From Streptococcus sanguinis (GTDB lineage: Bacteria; Bacillota; Bacilli; Lactobacillales; Streptococcaceae): a stretch of DNA of 64,000 nucleotides. Each line of letters opens with the position of its first letter. The first letter of the stretch is position 1. The position numbers were made by a program, and so were the translations under genes. The stretch covers positions 2,168,501-2,232,500 of the forward strand of contig NZ_CP054570.1 of NCBI RefSeq assembly GCF_013343115.1, written 5' to 3'. This document shows, in pieces, positions 17,181-25,907 of this stretch. The notes below the pieces were generated by a model that saw only the letters and a program-made list of their open reading frames with translations, made no database searches and was not told the origin of the DNA.

Positions 17181-17642
17181 ATGTTAAACAAATTGCAAAA
17201 ATTCCGTCAGGATTTGAAGAAAAAAGGTAAAGGTTTTACTTTGGTTGAGTTGATCGTGGTAATTATCATTATTGCCATCATCGCAGCTGTAGCTATCCCA
17301 GCTATCACTTCCTTCCAAGATAACGCACGCCGTTCACGTATCCAATCAGAACATCGTGAGTTGGTATCAGCTATCCAGTCTTATATCGGAGCACAAGATG
17401 ATCCATCTAATCCAGGCGAAATCACTCTTGAAAAACTAGCACCATACATTTCTAAAAATGCCAAAGGAGACTCGACTAAAATCGTAGATGCTCTAGCTAA
17501 GAATGGTACTGCAACTGCTCATACAATTGACTCAACAAACCATATTTTGACTTCTACCTTTAAGCCATCAGGCGCTAAAGATGCTTCAAAAGATAAAGTA
17601 TGGAAGTATGACTGGTCAGCAAATGGTGTAAATGCTAACTAA
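17181..17642 (+). CDS. pilE1: Major type IV pilin, copy 1 (PilE-like)
   Basis: A 153-residue prepilin. The start at ATG 17181 (MLNKLQKFRQDL) follows TAGGAGA. The 18-residue leader ends in KKKGKG, cleaved by PilD before FTLVELIVVIIIIAI, with Glu at mature position 5. The rest is a small globular head. The C-terminal end is KVWKYDWSANGVNAN. It is closely similar to copy 3 over most of its length and more distant from copy 2. It forms the pilus shaft, probably as a heteropolymer. Confidence 0.95.
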   Translation: MLNKLQKFRQDLKKKGKGFTLVELIVVIIIIAIIAAVAIPAITSFQDNARRSRIQSEHRELVSAIQSYIGAQDDPSNPGEITLEKLAPYISKNAKGDSTKIVDALAKNGTATAHTIDSTNHILTSTFKPSGAKDASKDKVWKYDWSANGVNAN

Positions 17643-17691
17643 AGAAGTAATTTCTAGTTAGGCTATTTCTAAAAGTGGTAATACTTATCAA

Positions 17692-17755
17692 ATCATCTAA
17701 GGAAAGATGAATTAAAACCCTACATTTGAGAGATATTAAAAGGCTGCTCAACAGC
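17692..17755 (+). repeat. Hairpins between pilin copies 1 and 2
   Basis: TCATCT/AGATGA (17693-17710) and GGCTG/CAGCC (about 17742-17755). The sequence around 17690-17700 (ATCAAATCATCTAA) recurs after pilin copy 3 near 18810-18822, a trace of duplication. Confidence 0.55.
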
Positions 17756-17783
17756 CCTTGTGAAAAAGAATTAGGAGAAGTTA

Positions 17784-18242
17784 GTGCTCAACAAATTGCA
17801 AAAATTTCGTCATAATTTGAAGAAAAAAAGCAAAGGTTTTACCTTGGTTGAGTTGATTGTGGTGATTATCATCATCGCTATCATTGCAGCTGTAGCGGTT
17901 CCAGCCCTCACTTCCTTCCAAGATAACGCACGTCGTTCACGTATTCAATCGGAACACCGTGAGTTGGCAACTGCTATCCAGTCTTATATCGGATCACAGG
18001 ATGACCCAGAAACTGTAAAGTCAATTACAATGGAACAATTGGCACCATACATTTCTAAAAATTCCAAGGGTGATTCAACTAAGATTATGGATGCCCTTGC
18101 TAAGAATGATGCGGAGCCAGCACATAAAATTGATGGAACAACTTTGGTTTCGACCTTCCATCCCTCAGGAGCGGGAACTGATAAAACCAAGGACAAAACT
18201 TGGCTTTACGATTGGAGATATAGTGGTTCAAATACCAACTAG
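17784..18242 (+). CDS. pilE2: Major type IV pilin, copy 2 (PilE-like)
   Basis: A 152-residue prepilin with a GTG start (17784) after TTAGGAGAAG; copies 1 and 3 use ATG. The leader ends in KKKSKG and the mature N-terminus is FTLVELIVVIIIIAI with Glu5. Compared with copies 1 and 3 it has several changes in the head (ETVKSITMEQLAPY, DAEPAHKIDGTTLV) and ends in RYSGSNTN. It probably co-assembles with the other copies. Confidence 0.95.
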   Translation: MLNKLQKFRHNLKKKSKGFTLVELIVVIIIIAIIAAVAVPALTSFQDNARRSRIQSEHRELATAIQSYIGSQDDPETVKSITMEQLAPYISKNSKGDSTKIMDALAKNDAEPAHKIDGTTLVSTFHPSGAGTDKTKDKTWLYDWRYSGSNTN

Positions 18243-18314
18243 CCCAATTAAATTTAAAACTAAGCTGATATTCAGCGAAAAATAAAGATAAAAAGAAAAT
18301 AGGAGAATATTTAA

Positions 18315-18806
18315 ATGTTAAACAAATTGCAAAAATTCCGTCAGGACTTGAAGAAAAAAGGTAAAGGTTTTACCTTGGTTGAGTTGATCGTGGTAATTAT
18401 CATTATCGCTATCATCGCAGCTGTAGCGATTCCAGCTATTACTTCCTTCCAAGATAATGCACGTCGTTCACGTATTCAATCAGAACACCGTGAGCTGGTG
18501 TCAGCAATCCAGTCTTATATCGGCGCGCAAGATGATCCAACCAATCCAGGTGAAATCACTCTTGAAAAACTAGCACCATACATTTCTAAAAATGCTAAAG
18601 GCGACTCAACTAAGATTGTAGATGCTCTGGCTAAGAATGACAAAAACACGGCTCATACAATTGACTCAACAAACCATGTTTTGACATCTACTTTTATCCC
18701 ATCTGGCAAACAAGCAGGTGATAAAAATCAAAAACAATGGAAGTATGACTGGTCAGCTAACGGTACTAATACGACAACAACTGCCGCAGCAACTGGAAAC
18801 AACTAA
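18315..18806 (+). CDS. Major type IV pilin, copy 3 (PilE-like)
   Basis: A 163-residue prepilin, start ATG 18315 after AATAGGAGA. The leader and first 100 residues are almost the same as copy 1. The C-terminus differs: TSTFIPSGKQAGDKNQKQ and a Thr/Ala/Asn tail (TTTTAAATGNN) that is longer than in the other two copies. S. sanguinis strains described so far have two major pilins, so this is a third; I gave no gene symbol for that reason. Confidence 0.94.
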   Translation: MLNKLQKFRQDLKKKGKGFTLVELIVVIIIIAIIAAVAIPAITSFQDNARRSRIQSEHRELVSAIQSYIGAQDDPTNPGEITLEKLAPYISKNAKGDSTKIVDALAKNDKNTAHTIDSTNHVLTSTFIPSGKQAGDKNQKQWKYDWSANGTNTTTTAAATGNN

Positions 18807-18840
18807 TCATCAAATCATCTAAATATAGAGATTTCTCTAC

Positions 18841-18899
18841 TCCGACTGCTTTAGCAGTCGGATATTACCAAAGTAGTTGTCAGACTGTGACAACTATTT
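18841..18899 (+). terminator. Two hairpins between the major and minor pilin genes
   Basis: A perfect 9-bp stem TCCGACTGC/GCAGTCGGA with loop TTTA at 18841-18862, then a second stem TAGTTGTCA/TGACAACTA (18874-18896) running into TTTT. The second looks like a weak terminator. Together they could lower expression of the minor pilins relative to the shaft pilins. Confidence 0.6.
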
Positions 18900-18938
18900 T
18901 GGCAATATCAAAAGTAGAAATATTAGGAGAATACTATA

Positions 18939-19433
18939 ATGAAAGGAAAAAAAAGACAGGGCTCTACACTTCCCATGGTTATCGTAACCATTGTGATTCT
19001 GGTTGCTATGATTGGGATTTTGGCTTCTATCGTGGATACAGGGCAAAGCCAGACTCAACGCATGTATAACTATCTCAAAGCCAAGTACACAGCGACTTCT
19101 GGTACACAGTTGGCATGGGGTGCTTATCTAGACCCTGTTGACGGAAATCCGTCATCAGTTTATGAAGAATTTGATAAACGAGCGCGTAGCACAGAACCTT
19201 CAACAGAGCCGATTAAGTCAACCCATACCTTTAAGGATGGCAGTGTAGCAGAAATCGAGATGAATGGACAGCTTGTAGATGGTTTGACTGGTCCAGAAAA
19301 TTATAATATCACGATTAAATCGAAGTCAAAATTAGCTGGCAGTAATGACTATTACGAGCATATTGTAACCTTCAACTTTGACACAAAAGGAATTCGCTCG
19401 GAAGAAGGACATTTGAGATCGGCGCAGAAGTAA
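18939..19433 (+). CDS. pilA: Minor pilin PilA
   Basis: A 164-residue prepilin-like protein. The short leader MKGKKRQG is followed by STLPMVIVTIVILVAMIGIL, so mature residue 5 is Met and not the usual Glu. In this it resembles GspK/PilX-type minor pilins, which sit at the pilus tip. A long helix and a small head (about residues 40-164) follow. Position directly before the vWA and lectin pilins matches PilA of the S. sanguinis pilus. AGGAG ribosome site at 18925-18930. Confidence 0.82.
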   Translation: MKGKKRQGSTLPMVIVTIVILVAMIGILASIVDTGQSQTQRMYNYLKAKYTATSGTQLAWGAYLDPVDGNPSSVYEEFDKRARSTEPSTEPIKSTHTFKDGSVAEIEMNGQLVDGLTGPENYNITIKSKSKLAGSNDYYEHIVTFNFDTKGIRSEEGHLRSAQK

Positions 19434-19450
19434 AAATAAATTAGGTAGGA

Positions 19451-20827
19451 ATGATGAAACAAATACAAAAAGGTTTTACCCTAGTCGAGATGATTATGGC
19501 TATCATGTTGATGAGCATGATAGCACTCATCATTGGTGTTATATTTAACACCATGTTTTCCAGCCGAGAATTGATCGAGCGTGAAGCGAGTATCCAAGCG
19601 GAAATGCGAACCTCCATGCAGTACGTGGATAGGACCGTTGGTAAGGCAACCTCAATCTTTATCTTGGATGATTCCAAGTTCAAAGGTTCCAAGCAAGGAC
19701 TAACCAGAGAATGGAGCTATATCGGCCTATCTGCTGATGGCAAGAAGGTTCTGAACTATGTCTGGAATAAGGAAAAACAGGATTGGGATGTCAGCGAGCT
19801 GGGAACCAAATCTCTCTATAATATGAAGTTGGACTTGGAGTTTAAGACAGAAGGTGCTTATCAGGACAACCGCTTGATTAGCTATAATCTGACAGGGAAA
19901 TATCCAGATACCAATAGCAAGTTAGGTATTGATACAGCTATATCAGCTCTCAATACTAAGCAGGTCTTCTCTAAAGTTGCTAAAGGCAAGAAAGGGATTG
20001 CTATTGCTTATCGAACTGACCCTATTCAAGGTCAGATGAATATTGCCGTTTCTTTTGTTTTTGATATTTCTGGTTCTATGAAGGGTGCGTTAAATGGAGC
20101 AAATCCTACTTCGAACAACCCTAGCAGAATGGATATTTTACGTGATAAAGCTGAGATAATGATAAATGAGCTTCAAAGCGTTGGGAATGTGAGTGTTAAT
20201 TTAACAACTTTTTCAACTACTGGAAGTTATAAACAAGCAGCCTTCTCTCAATTAGATAGAGAGGCTGGTACGATAAAAGAAAGTATTAAAAACTTGAAGT
20301 CAGACGGTGGGGTGACCAATCCTGGAGATGGGCTTCGCTATGGGATGGTCAGCTTACAGAAACAACATGCTCAGCTTAAATATGTGGTGCTGTTGACCGA
20401 TGGAGTGCCAAATGCTTATTTGGTTAACCAACAAGGACAGGCTGGAGGCCTTGAAATGAAGAGAGAAGGAATTCAGCATTTTAATAATGTTTTATTTGAA
20501 CTTTCGTCAAATGTTCCAGCTAGTTTTAATTATGGTCGTTTAGGATATGATTATACCTCGAAAATCCCTGATATTCGAGATGCATCAATAGACTATGCTG
20601 GTGCAGTTTCTAAAGCCTATGGTGTTGGTGTTAAACGGGTTAATGTCATTGGTTTTTCAGGTTTGGAACATGAAATCGCTTATGGTCAAAATTTGACAGA
20701 TAAAATCGGAGAAGGTGGTATGGAGACTAAATATGTGTCAGCTACGAATAAAGAAGCCTTGCAAAAGACCTTTTCTGATATTAAAAAGCAGATTCAGCAA
20801 GATTTGTGGTTTGTATCAGGGCCGTAG
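19451..20827 (+). CDS. pilB: Minor pilin PilB with von Willebrand factor A domain
   Basis: A 458-residue modular pilin: leader MMKQIQKG, class III N-terminus FTLVEMIMAIMLMS, pilin module to about residue 190, then a vWA domain. The MIDAS metal site is visible as FDISGSMKGAL (DxSxS, about residue 203), a conserved Thr in GGVTNPGDGL, and LLTDGVPN. vWA pilins of this type bind host proteins such as fibronectin and fibrinogen. It is 17 bp after pilA and 12 bp before pilC. Not to be confused with PilB ATPases of other species. Confidence 0.92.
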   Translation: MMKQIQKGFTLVEMIMAIMLMSMIALIIGVIFNTMFSSRELIEREASIQAEMRTSMQYVDRTVGKATSIFILDDSKFKGSKQGLTREWSYIGLSADGKKVLNYVWNKEKQDWDVSELGTKSLYNMKLDLEFKTEGAYQDNRLISYNLTGKYPDTNSKLGIDTAISALNTKQVFSKVAKGKKGIAIAYRTDPIQGQMNIAVSFVFDISGSMKGALNGANPTSNNPSRMDILRDKAEIMINELQSVGNVSVNLTTFSTTGSYKQAAFSQLDREAGTIKESIKNLKSDGGVTNPGDGLRYGMVSLQKQHAQLKYVVLLTDGVPNAYLVNQQGQAGGLEMKREGIQHFNNVLFELSSNVPASFNYGRLGYDYTSKIPDIRDASIDYAGAVSKAYGVGVKRVNVIGFSGLEHEIAYGQNLTDKIGEGGMETKYVSATNKEALQKTFSDIKKQIQQDLWFVSGP

Positions 20828-20839
20828 AAGGGAGCAGAG

Positions 20840-22303
20840 ATGAAAAGATTAAAGAGACACAGAGGGATTACACTGGTCGAAGTCTTGGTTTCTCTGATTC
20901 TGATTGGAGTTATTGCGGCAGGGTTCTTGACCTTCTTTTCTGGGAGTTTTAATAATATTCTTCGTCAGCGAAGTCAGAATGCTATCAACTTTGATATTCA
21001 GGAGTCTTTCGAGAAACAACTGGCAGAAAGCAAGAAACACGAAGGTACAGGAACAGATATTGAAACCTTTACCTACCAAATCGGTAATGGAACCAAGCAG
21101 AGTATCGATGTAAAAGGTACAAATCTGTCTTATAATGATAAAATCAAAAAAATTCATCTTTTTGCAGCGAATGCAATCGAGACTCCGTTAGGGATTCCTG
21201 ATATGAAAGTTAGCATACCTGGTGGGAAAAGATATTATTATGCTGGTAAGGGGATAACTACTCCTGGAGGCAAGGTAGATACAGCTGATATTCAGAAAAA
21301 AAGTAAAGCTCGAATCTATACAGAATCTGGCTGGTTCCTCAGTGATCGCAGCATAGGTACAAGTTCATCTGGTATTGTTCCTGTAGGGACGATAGGAAAA
21401 ACTGGTGATGGCACTGTATCTCAGCTGGTTCTTCCAGAGATGCCGACCGACTTCCAACCGTTATCAAAATTAGAGACTGGTATTTATATTACAGATGATA
21501 TGAGGGGGAAATACCTGACTTTTGCTGCCCGAGCTATTAACTCTTATGGACGGGTAGGAAATTATCAGGAAGCTGATCGCATCTGGATTATGGGGCTGCC
21601 GGTTACACAGAATGTACGGCTTCATACGGATGCTGACTTGGCTCTGCTAAAGAATAGAAACTCTACTGCGATTATACCAACTGATAACCAACCGCACACA
21701 AATACAGAAGTAAGAGATTATTTTAATGATGTTGCTTATGGTGCGACTATCCCTGTTCTGAATTACAAAGAGCCTGCAATTAACCAAGCTCGGCAGTTAA
21801 TTGCACTTGACGGTCGTACGATGCAGTTTAGTAATCATAATTTTAATAATGGCTATACGACTTCTGTATTGATTGGGAATCGTCAGCAGACTGGACCGCT
21901 TCTAACTTATAAGTTGGATAATACTCTGACTTGGGGGATTAATCTGGAAAACGATGGTAGAATTGCTATTAAAACAGTAGATACAACTACAGCTAATAAC
22001 GGTGGTCAGGAATATATACAAAATGTTAAATTAGACTACAGTAATGATAATTCTATACAAGTGCGCAGTGCTGCGAAGAATGGCGCTTTAGGTGTTGAAA
22101 TTTTTATCAATGGACAATCAGTCTATAATAAAACAGTTGCACTAAACAGAGGCGGGGTAACCCATAATATTAGTAGTGGTCAGATTATCTTTGGTGGCAA
22201 TACTTACATTAATGAGTTTGCAGTTTATACTGAAAGTTTGAATAACAGCAATATACAAAAACTTGCTGAATACTTCCGCGATAAGTATAAGGCGAGCCAA
22301 TAG
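20840..22303 (+). CDS. pilC: Minor pilin PilC with lectin-like module
   Basis: A 487-residue modular pilin: leader MKRLKRHRG, then ITLVEVLVSLILIGV with Glu5, a pilin module, and a C-terminal module (about residues 285-480) that looks like a concanavalin/laminin-G jelly roll (LIALDGRTMQFSNHNF, GPLLTYKLDN, LGVEIFINGQSVYNKTV, INEFAVYTESLNNSNIQKL). It is expected to bind glycans at the pilus tip or along the fibre. It is the last of three tandem minor pilins; pilM begins 40 bp later. Confidence 0.9.
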   Translation: MKRLKRHRGITLVEVLVSLILIGVIAAGFLTFFSGSFNNILRQRSQNAINFDIQESFEKQLAESKKHEGTGTDIETFTYQIGNGTKQSIDVKGTNLSYNDKIKKIHLFAANAIETPLGIPDMKVSIPGGKRYYYAGKGITTPGGKVDTADIQKKSKARIYTESGWFLSDRSIGTSSSGIVPVGTIGKTGDGTVSQLVLPEMPTDFQPLSKLETGIYITDDMRGKYLTFAARAINSYGRVGNYQEADRIWIMGLPVTQNVRLHTDADLALLKNRNSTAIIPTDNQPHTNTEVRDYFNDVAYGATIPVLNYKEPAINQARQLIALDGRTMQFSNHNFNNGYTTSVLIGNRQQTGPLLTYKLDNTLTWGINLENDGRIAIKTVDTTTANNGGQEYIQNVKLDYSNDNSIQVRSAAKNGALGVEIFINGQSVYNKTVALNRGGVTHNISSGQIIFGGNTYINEFAVYTESLNNSNIQKLAEYFRDKYKASQ

Positions 22304-22343
22304 GGAAATAGTTTTTAGGAAAAATAAGGGAGATTAGGAGATT

Positions 22344-23756
22344 ATGGCAAAAAATATGTTTTCGTCCAAGGGGCGCAGAAGAGCTCTGGACGAAGAAGAT
22401 AATGAGAAAAAAGGTTCATTTTTAGGAAAATTAAATAAACCGCTCTTCTCATCAAAAGGGAAACATAAAGAACACTTATCTATTCAAGGAGTTCAAATCA
22501 AGTCAGATCGTCAAGAAGACTTTGACGATGAGGAAAAGTCAACAGCAAAAGGGAGCTTCTTAACCAAGCTCAACAAGCCGCTCTTTTCTAAGAATAGTGG
22601 CAGTGATGAGATTCCTGCTAAGTCTGGTAATCGTTCGCTCTTTGCTAAGAAAGGCAGTGGTGCAGTGAGCCAACCGGTTACTAGAATGCATGCACCTTAC
22701 ACTATGTTTGGTAAACCAATCAAGGGCAATCTGATGGCCATTGACTTCACTGACGAATCAGTCTATCTGGTTGTTGCTAGACAGAAGCGCAATGAGCTGG
22801 AGATTATCAAAATGGCGTCTGCCAATCTGCCAGAAGGTGTTGTACTGAATAGTGAGATTATCGACCCGATTACTCTCAAAAACATTATCAGCGACCTGAT
22901 GGAGCAGCATGCTATCACTGCTAAGTATGCTTTCTTTGCTCTGGGCAATACCAATATCATCGCCCGTTCGGTTGATGTGGCAGCTAGTGTGCAGAATGAT
23001 GAGGATATTGAGGGCTTGGTATCTTACGAGCTCCAGCAATACCTGGATATTGATCCGACTTCTTATGTTATTCAATTTCAAGAGCAGGAGTCTAATTCAG
23101 CTTTTCCGCTTGATGAAGATACTCGCTCACTCATGGTCTATGCTGTGCCAAAAGGCGTGGTAGAGCAATATCTGGGCTTGGCTGAGAATTTGAAGCTGAC
23201 ACCTTATGTCTTTGACCTTCAATCTAATACCTTTGAAAAATGGCTGGAACGCGTTCAGGCGGTTAACAATCGCGCCAAGAAGCTGACCAAGGAAAATGTC
23301 GGCATGGTACATCTGAGCAAGAGCTTCATTGGTGTTTATCTCTACTCAGAAGGCAAGTTTGTGACCAGTAACTATCTCAACCGTGGCTACAAGGACATCC
23401 TAAACTATGCAGACGACGCTAGCCTATTGCAGAAGCTTCCAGCAGTGGCTTCAGATGATCTGGATACAGGTCTCTTGAAGAGGGCCTTGGATGAGTGGGT
23501 GGCTGATGCGAAGAACCACATTCTCAATACTGAAAACTTCTTTAGCGGGTCAACTGGTCTCAACATTGACAGCTTCTACGTCTTTGGTGACCAGGACATT
23601 TGCTGGCAGTTGGCAGCTATTCTGAAGCAGAGCATGAATCGGGAATTCATCTCAATTGATAACGTAGATTATGAGAATGTACTGTGGGAAGGTTCTGCCG
23701 AGTTTAATGCGGAGTTCATTCCAGCTACAGCCATGTTGATTAGGAGAGCGAACTAA
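22344..23756 (+). CDS. pilM: PilM-type actin-fold assembly protein with N-terminal repeats
   Basis: A 470-residue protein. Residues from about 125 onward are the PilM/FtsA-like fold (GNLMAIDFTDESVYLVVARQ, EDIEGLVSYELQQYL, VGMVHLSKSFIGVYLYSEG). The first 110 residues are an added charged segment with three related units: SFLGKLNKPLFSSKGK, SFLTKLNKPLFSKNSG and NRSLFAKKGSG. PilM normally binds the cytoplasmic tail of PilN; the repeats could bind another partner. Its stop overlaps the pilN start by one base. Confidence 0.88.
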   Translation: MAKNMFSSKGRRRALDEEDNEKKGSFLGKLNKPLFSSKGKHKEHLSIQGVQIKSDRQEDFDDEEKSTAKGSFLTKLNKPLFSKNSGSDEIPAKSGNRSLFAKKGSGAVSQPVTRMHAPYTMFGKPIKGNLMAIDFTDESVYLVVARQKRNELEIIKMASANLPEGVVLNSEIIDPITLKNIISDLMEQHAITAKYAFFALGNTNIIARSVDVAASVQNDEDIEGLVSYELQQYLDIDPTSYVIQFQEQESNSAFPLDEDTRSLMVYAVPKGVVEQYLGLAENLKLTPYVFDLQSNTFEKWLERVQAVNNRAKKLTKENVGMVHLSKSFIGVYLYSEGKFVTSNYLNRGYKDILNYADDASLLQKLPAVASDDLDTGLLKRALDEWVADAKNHILNTENFFSGSTGLNIDSFYVFGDQDICWQLAAILKQSMNREFISIDNVDYENVLWEGSAEFNAEFIPATAMLIRRAN

Positions 23757-24337
23757 TGCGGAGAGATTTAAACTACTTTTCAAAATATCATGTGGCACCG
23801 GCTAAGGCTAGTCCACTGAAACTTGCTGCTATTTCCGCTTTTGCTGGGATTGCAGCGATTATGATTGTGCTGATTGGCTTCTTCCAGTTTAGCGCTATGC
23901 ACCTCCAGGGCGAGATTGACCGAGCGGAGCAGACGCTTAAGAGTCCAGAGATGGCTCAAGAGCTGAAGGCAGTCTCTGAGACTGAAGATAAGATTGTTAC
24001 GGTCAAGAATGACGAACTTCTCTTTACCAGCCTGGAAGGTGATTTCCGCCGCCTGCATCGAGTAAACAAAGCCTTTATGGACTTCCTTAATAAAAACGTG
24101 ACACGGAACCTGGTTTTTGACGATATCAAGATTAATAACGACAATGTAGAAATCAATGGTTCATCTCAAGAGCATCTTTCTATCGCTAAGTTTGAGGAAG
24201 AGCTTCGTAAGTCTGAGAAGTTTAACCATATTTTTGTGGACAACATTACTCGCGAGGAAAAGGATAACAATACAGTGTACAAGTTTAACATTAAAATTTT
24301 GACGAAGGATGTAGATTTCAATGAAGAGCAAAAATGA
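23756..24337 (+). CDS. pilN: PilN-type alignment protein
   Basis: A 193-residue bitopic protein: short cytoplasmic N-terminus (MRRDLNYFSKYHVAPAKAS), one membrane helix (about residues 22-46), a coiled-coil and a small ferredoxin-like domain. Position between pilM and pilO and this layout identify it as PilN. It overlaps pilO by 17 bp, so the pair is translationally coupled and probably forms a heterodimer. Confidence 0.85.
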   Translation: MRRDLNYFSKYHVAPAKASPLKLAAISAFAGIAAIMIVLIGFFQFSAMHLQGEIDRAEQTLKSPEMAQELKAVSETEDKIVTVKNDELLFTSLEGDFRRLHRVNKAFMDFLNKNVTRNLVFDDIKINNDNVEINGSSQEHLSIAKFEEELRKSEKFNHIFVDNITREEKDNNTVYKFNIKILTKDVDFNEEQK

Positions 24338-25907
24338 GAAAGAAAAGAAAAAAATCCTGAGTAATTTAAATGAGCGTGACAAGAAATTGTTGGCCTGTGT
24401 TGGAGGAGTAGCGGTACTTGCTGGTGGTGGGTATCTGGTAACAAATTCTTATACACGGATGGCGCAGTTAGCTGAAGAGCATGCAACTATCTCGACAGAG
24501 TTGGAAGGCAAGAATGCCAAGATTAGCCAGAGAAAGTCTCTTACCAAACAGCTCCAAACTCTGAATGCTAAGACTCTGGATCAGGCTAAGAAATACTATG
24601 GTACGACCAATCAAGGGGAATTCATCTTCTTGATTGACAAGCTAGTCAACGAAAGCGGTATTAAATTCAAGTCTGTCAACTACACTGAGAGCACAGAGTT
24701 GGAACTCCAGCAGGAGGGATTGGCTGCGACTTCGTCTAAGGGTCAAAACTCCAACTCTTCTGGTACGACTAGCAGTTCAAGCTCGAGTGAGACGTCTTCT
24801 TCATCCAGTACGACCTCTAGCTCTTCTGGTACATCGTCCTCGTCTTCATCTAGCAGCAGTTCTTCATCTGATGCGAATACTGCAACAACAACTGCAGCTA
24901 ATACAGCGACACCAGGGAACGGAACGACCAATAATACCAACATCACTCAGATGACAGCGGACATTGAGTTCGAAGGAACTTATACACAGGTTCTGAAATT
25001 ATTGGAATTGATTGATGGCAATCAACAAAAAATCGTTTCCAGCGAACTGGAATTGGGCGGAAAGAAAAGCCTATCTAGCACAGAGGAAAACAAAAACCCT
25101 GATCTAACCAGTGGTAAAATCAAGCTGCGTTTCTATCAAGTTAAAGACGTCGAGCGCTATGTGACTCTGGAGAGTAATGTCGATAAGACGCCTATTCAGT
25201 TTGCTAACTGGGAGTCTCCATTTGCGATTCCGACTTGGCAGGCAGGCTCTATATCTGTAACAACAGCTGGTGGCGGCACAGATGCAACTGGCAATAAGGG
25301 CAGTTTGGGGGCCGCAACAACCAATACAACTAGCAGCGCGAATGCTAACAGCAGTACCAATCTAGCTCCGTCTTATCTGGAGCAGCTTAGCACTCAGTCT
25401 AGTCGGAACGATGGTCTGTCAGCTTATTACAATTCATCAACTATCTACCGCTTTGAATCACCACTGAAGCTGATTCAGTCAGGCGGCAGCAATCAATATG
25501 ATGTGACAGTTGACAATACGGACTTTCTTGAGGGTTCAGGTTCCAATGTGGTTAAGATTCCAGCAACCAAGTCTTCTACTATGTATGAAATGGAATTTGC
25601 AGCACCGTATGTATCCTTGAACAATAAGCCTGATGCTATCAGCTTCTCTCTATCTCTGTCTAATCAATGGCAGGGCAAGATTGGATTGATTGTCAAGAAT
25701 GCCAGTGGGCAGAAGATTTATCTTCACGTCATTCGTCCCAACAGCTGGACTGGCTGGCGAGAAGTTAGCTTCGATCCTGAAAATATTCCAGGATTCAGCT
25801 ATCCAATGACTATTGTAGGTTACTACTTCGAAACTCCAAGCGGAGAAAGTCCTGAAACGACTATGAAGCTGGATAACCTATCTGTGAACAACTTGGTAGT
25901 TAGCTAA
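24321..25907 (+). CDS. pilO: PilO-type protein with Ser-rich linker and C-terminal jelly-roll-like domain
   Basis: A 528-residue protein, far longer than usual PilO (about 200). Residues 1-135: cytoplasmic start, membrane helix (about 27-45), coiled-coil and part of the PilO fold. About 140-205 is a Ser/Thr/Asn low-complexity linker. About 210-300 completes a PilO-like module (MTADIEFEGTYTQVLKLLELID). The C-terminal part from about 370 (YRFESPLKLIQSG, VSLNNKPDAISFSLSLSNQW, SWTGWREVSFDPENIPG) resembles a carbohydrate-binding beta-sandwich. The last domain would be outside the membrane. Confidence 0.82.
   Translation: MKSKNEKEKKKILSNLNERDKKLLACVGGVAVLAGGGYLVTNSYTRMAQLAEEHATISTELEGKNAKISQRKSLTKQLQTLNAKTLDQAKKYYGTTNQGEFIFLIDKLVNESGIKFKSVNYTESTELELQQEGLAATSSKGQNSNSSGTTSSSSSSETSSSSSTTSSSSGTSSSSSSSSSSSSDANTATTTAANTATPGNGTTNNTNITQMTADIEFEGTYTQVLKLLELIDGNQQKIVSSELELGGKKSLSSTEENKNPDLTSGKIKLRFYQVKDVERYVTLESNVDKTPIQFANWESPFAIPTWQAGSISVTTAGGGTDATGNKGSLGAATTNTTSSANANSSTNLAPSYLEQLSTQSSRNDGLSAYYNSSTIYRFESPLKLIQSGGSNQYDVTVDNTDFLEGSGSNVVKIPATKSSTMYEMEFAAPYVSLNNKPDAISFSLSLSNQWQGKIGLIVKNASGQKIYLHVIRPNSWTGWREVSFDPENIPGFSYPMTIVGYYFETPSGESPETTMKLDNLSVNNLVVS

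Noticed and set aside
24720..24880. Dense AGC/TCT triplet repeats that looked like a possible phase-variable or CRISPR-like repeat
   Set aside because: It is a Ser-rich linker in PilO with mixed serine codons; there are no regular units or spacers.
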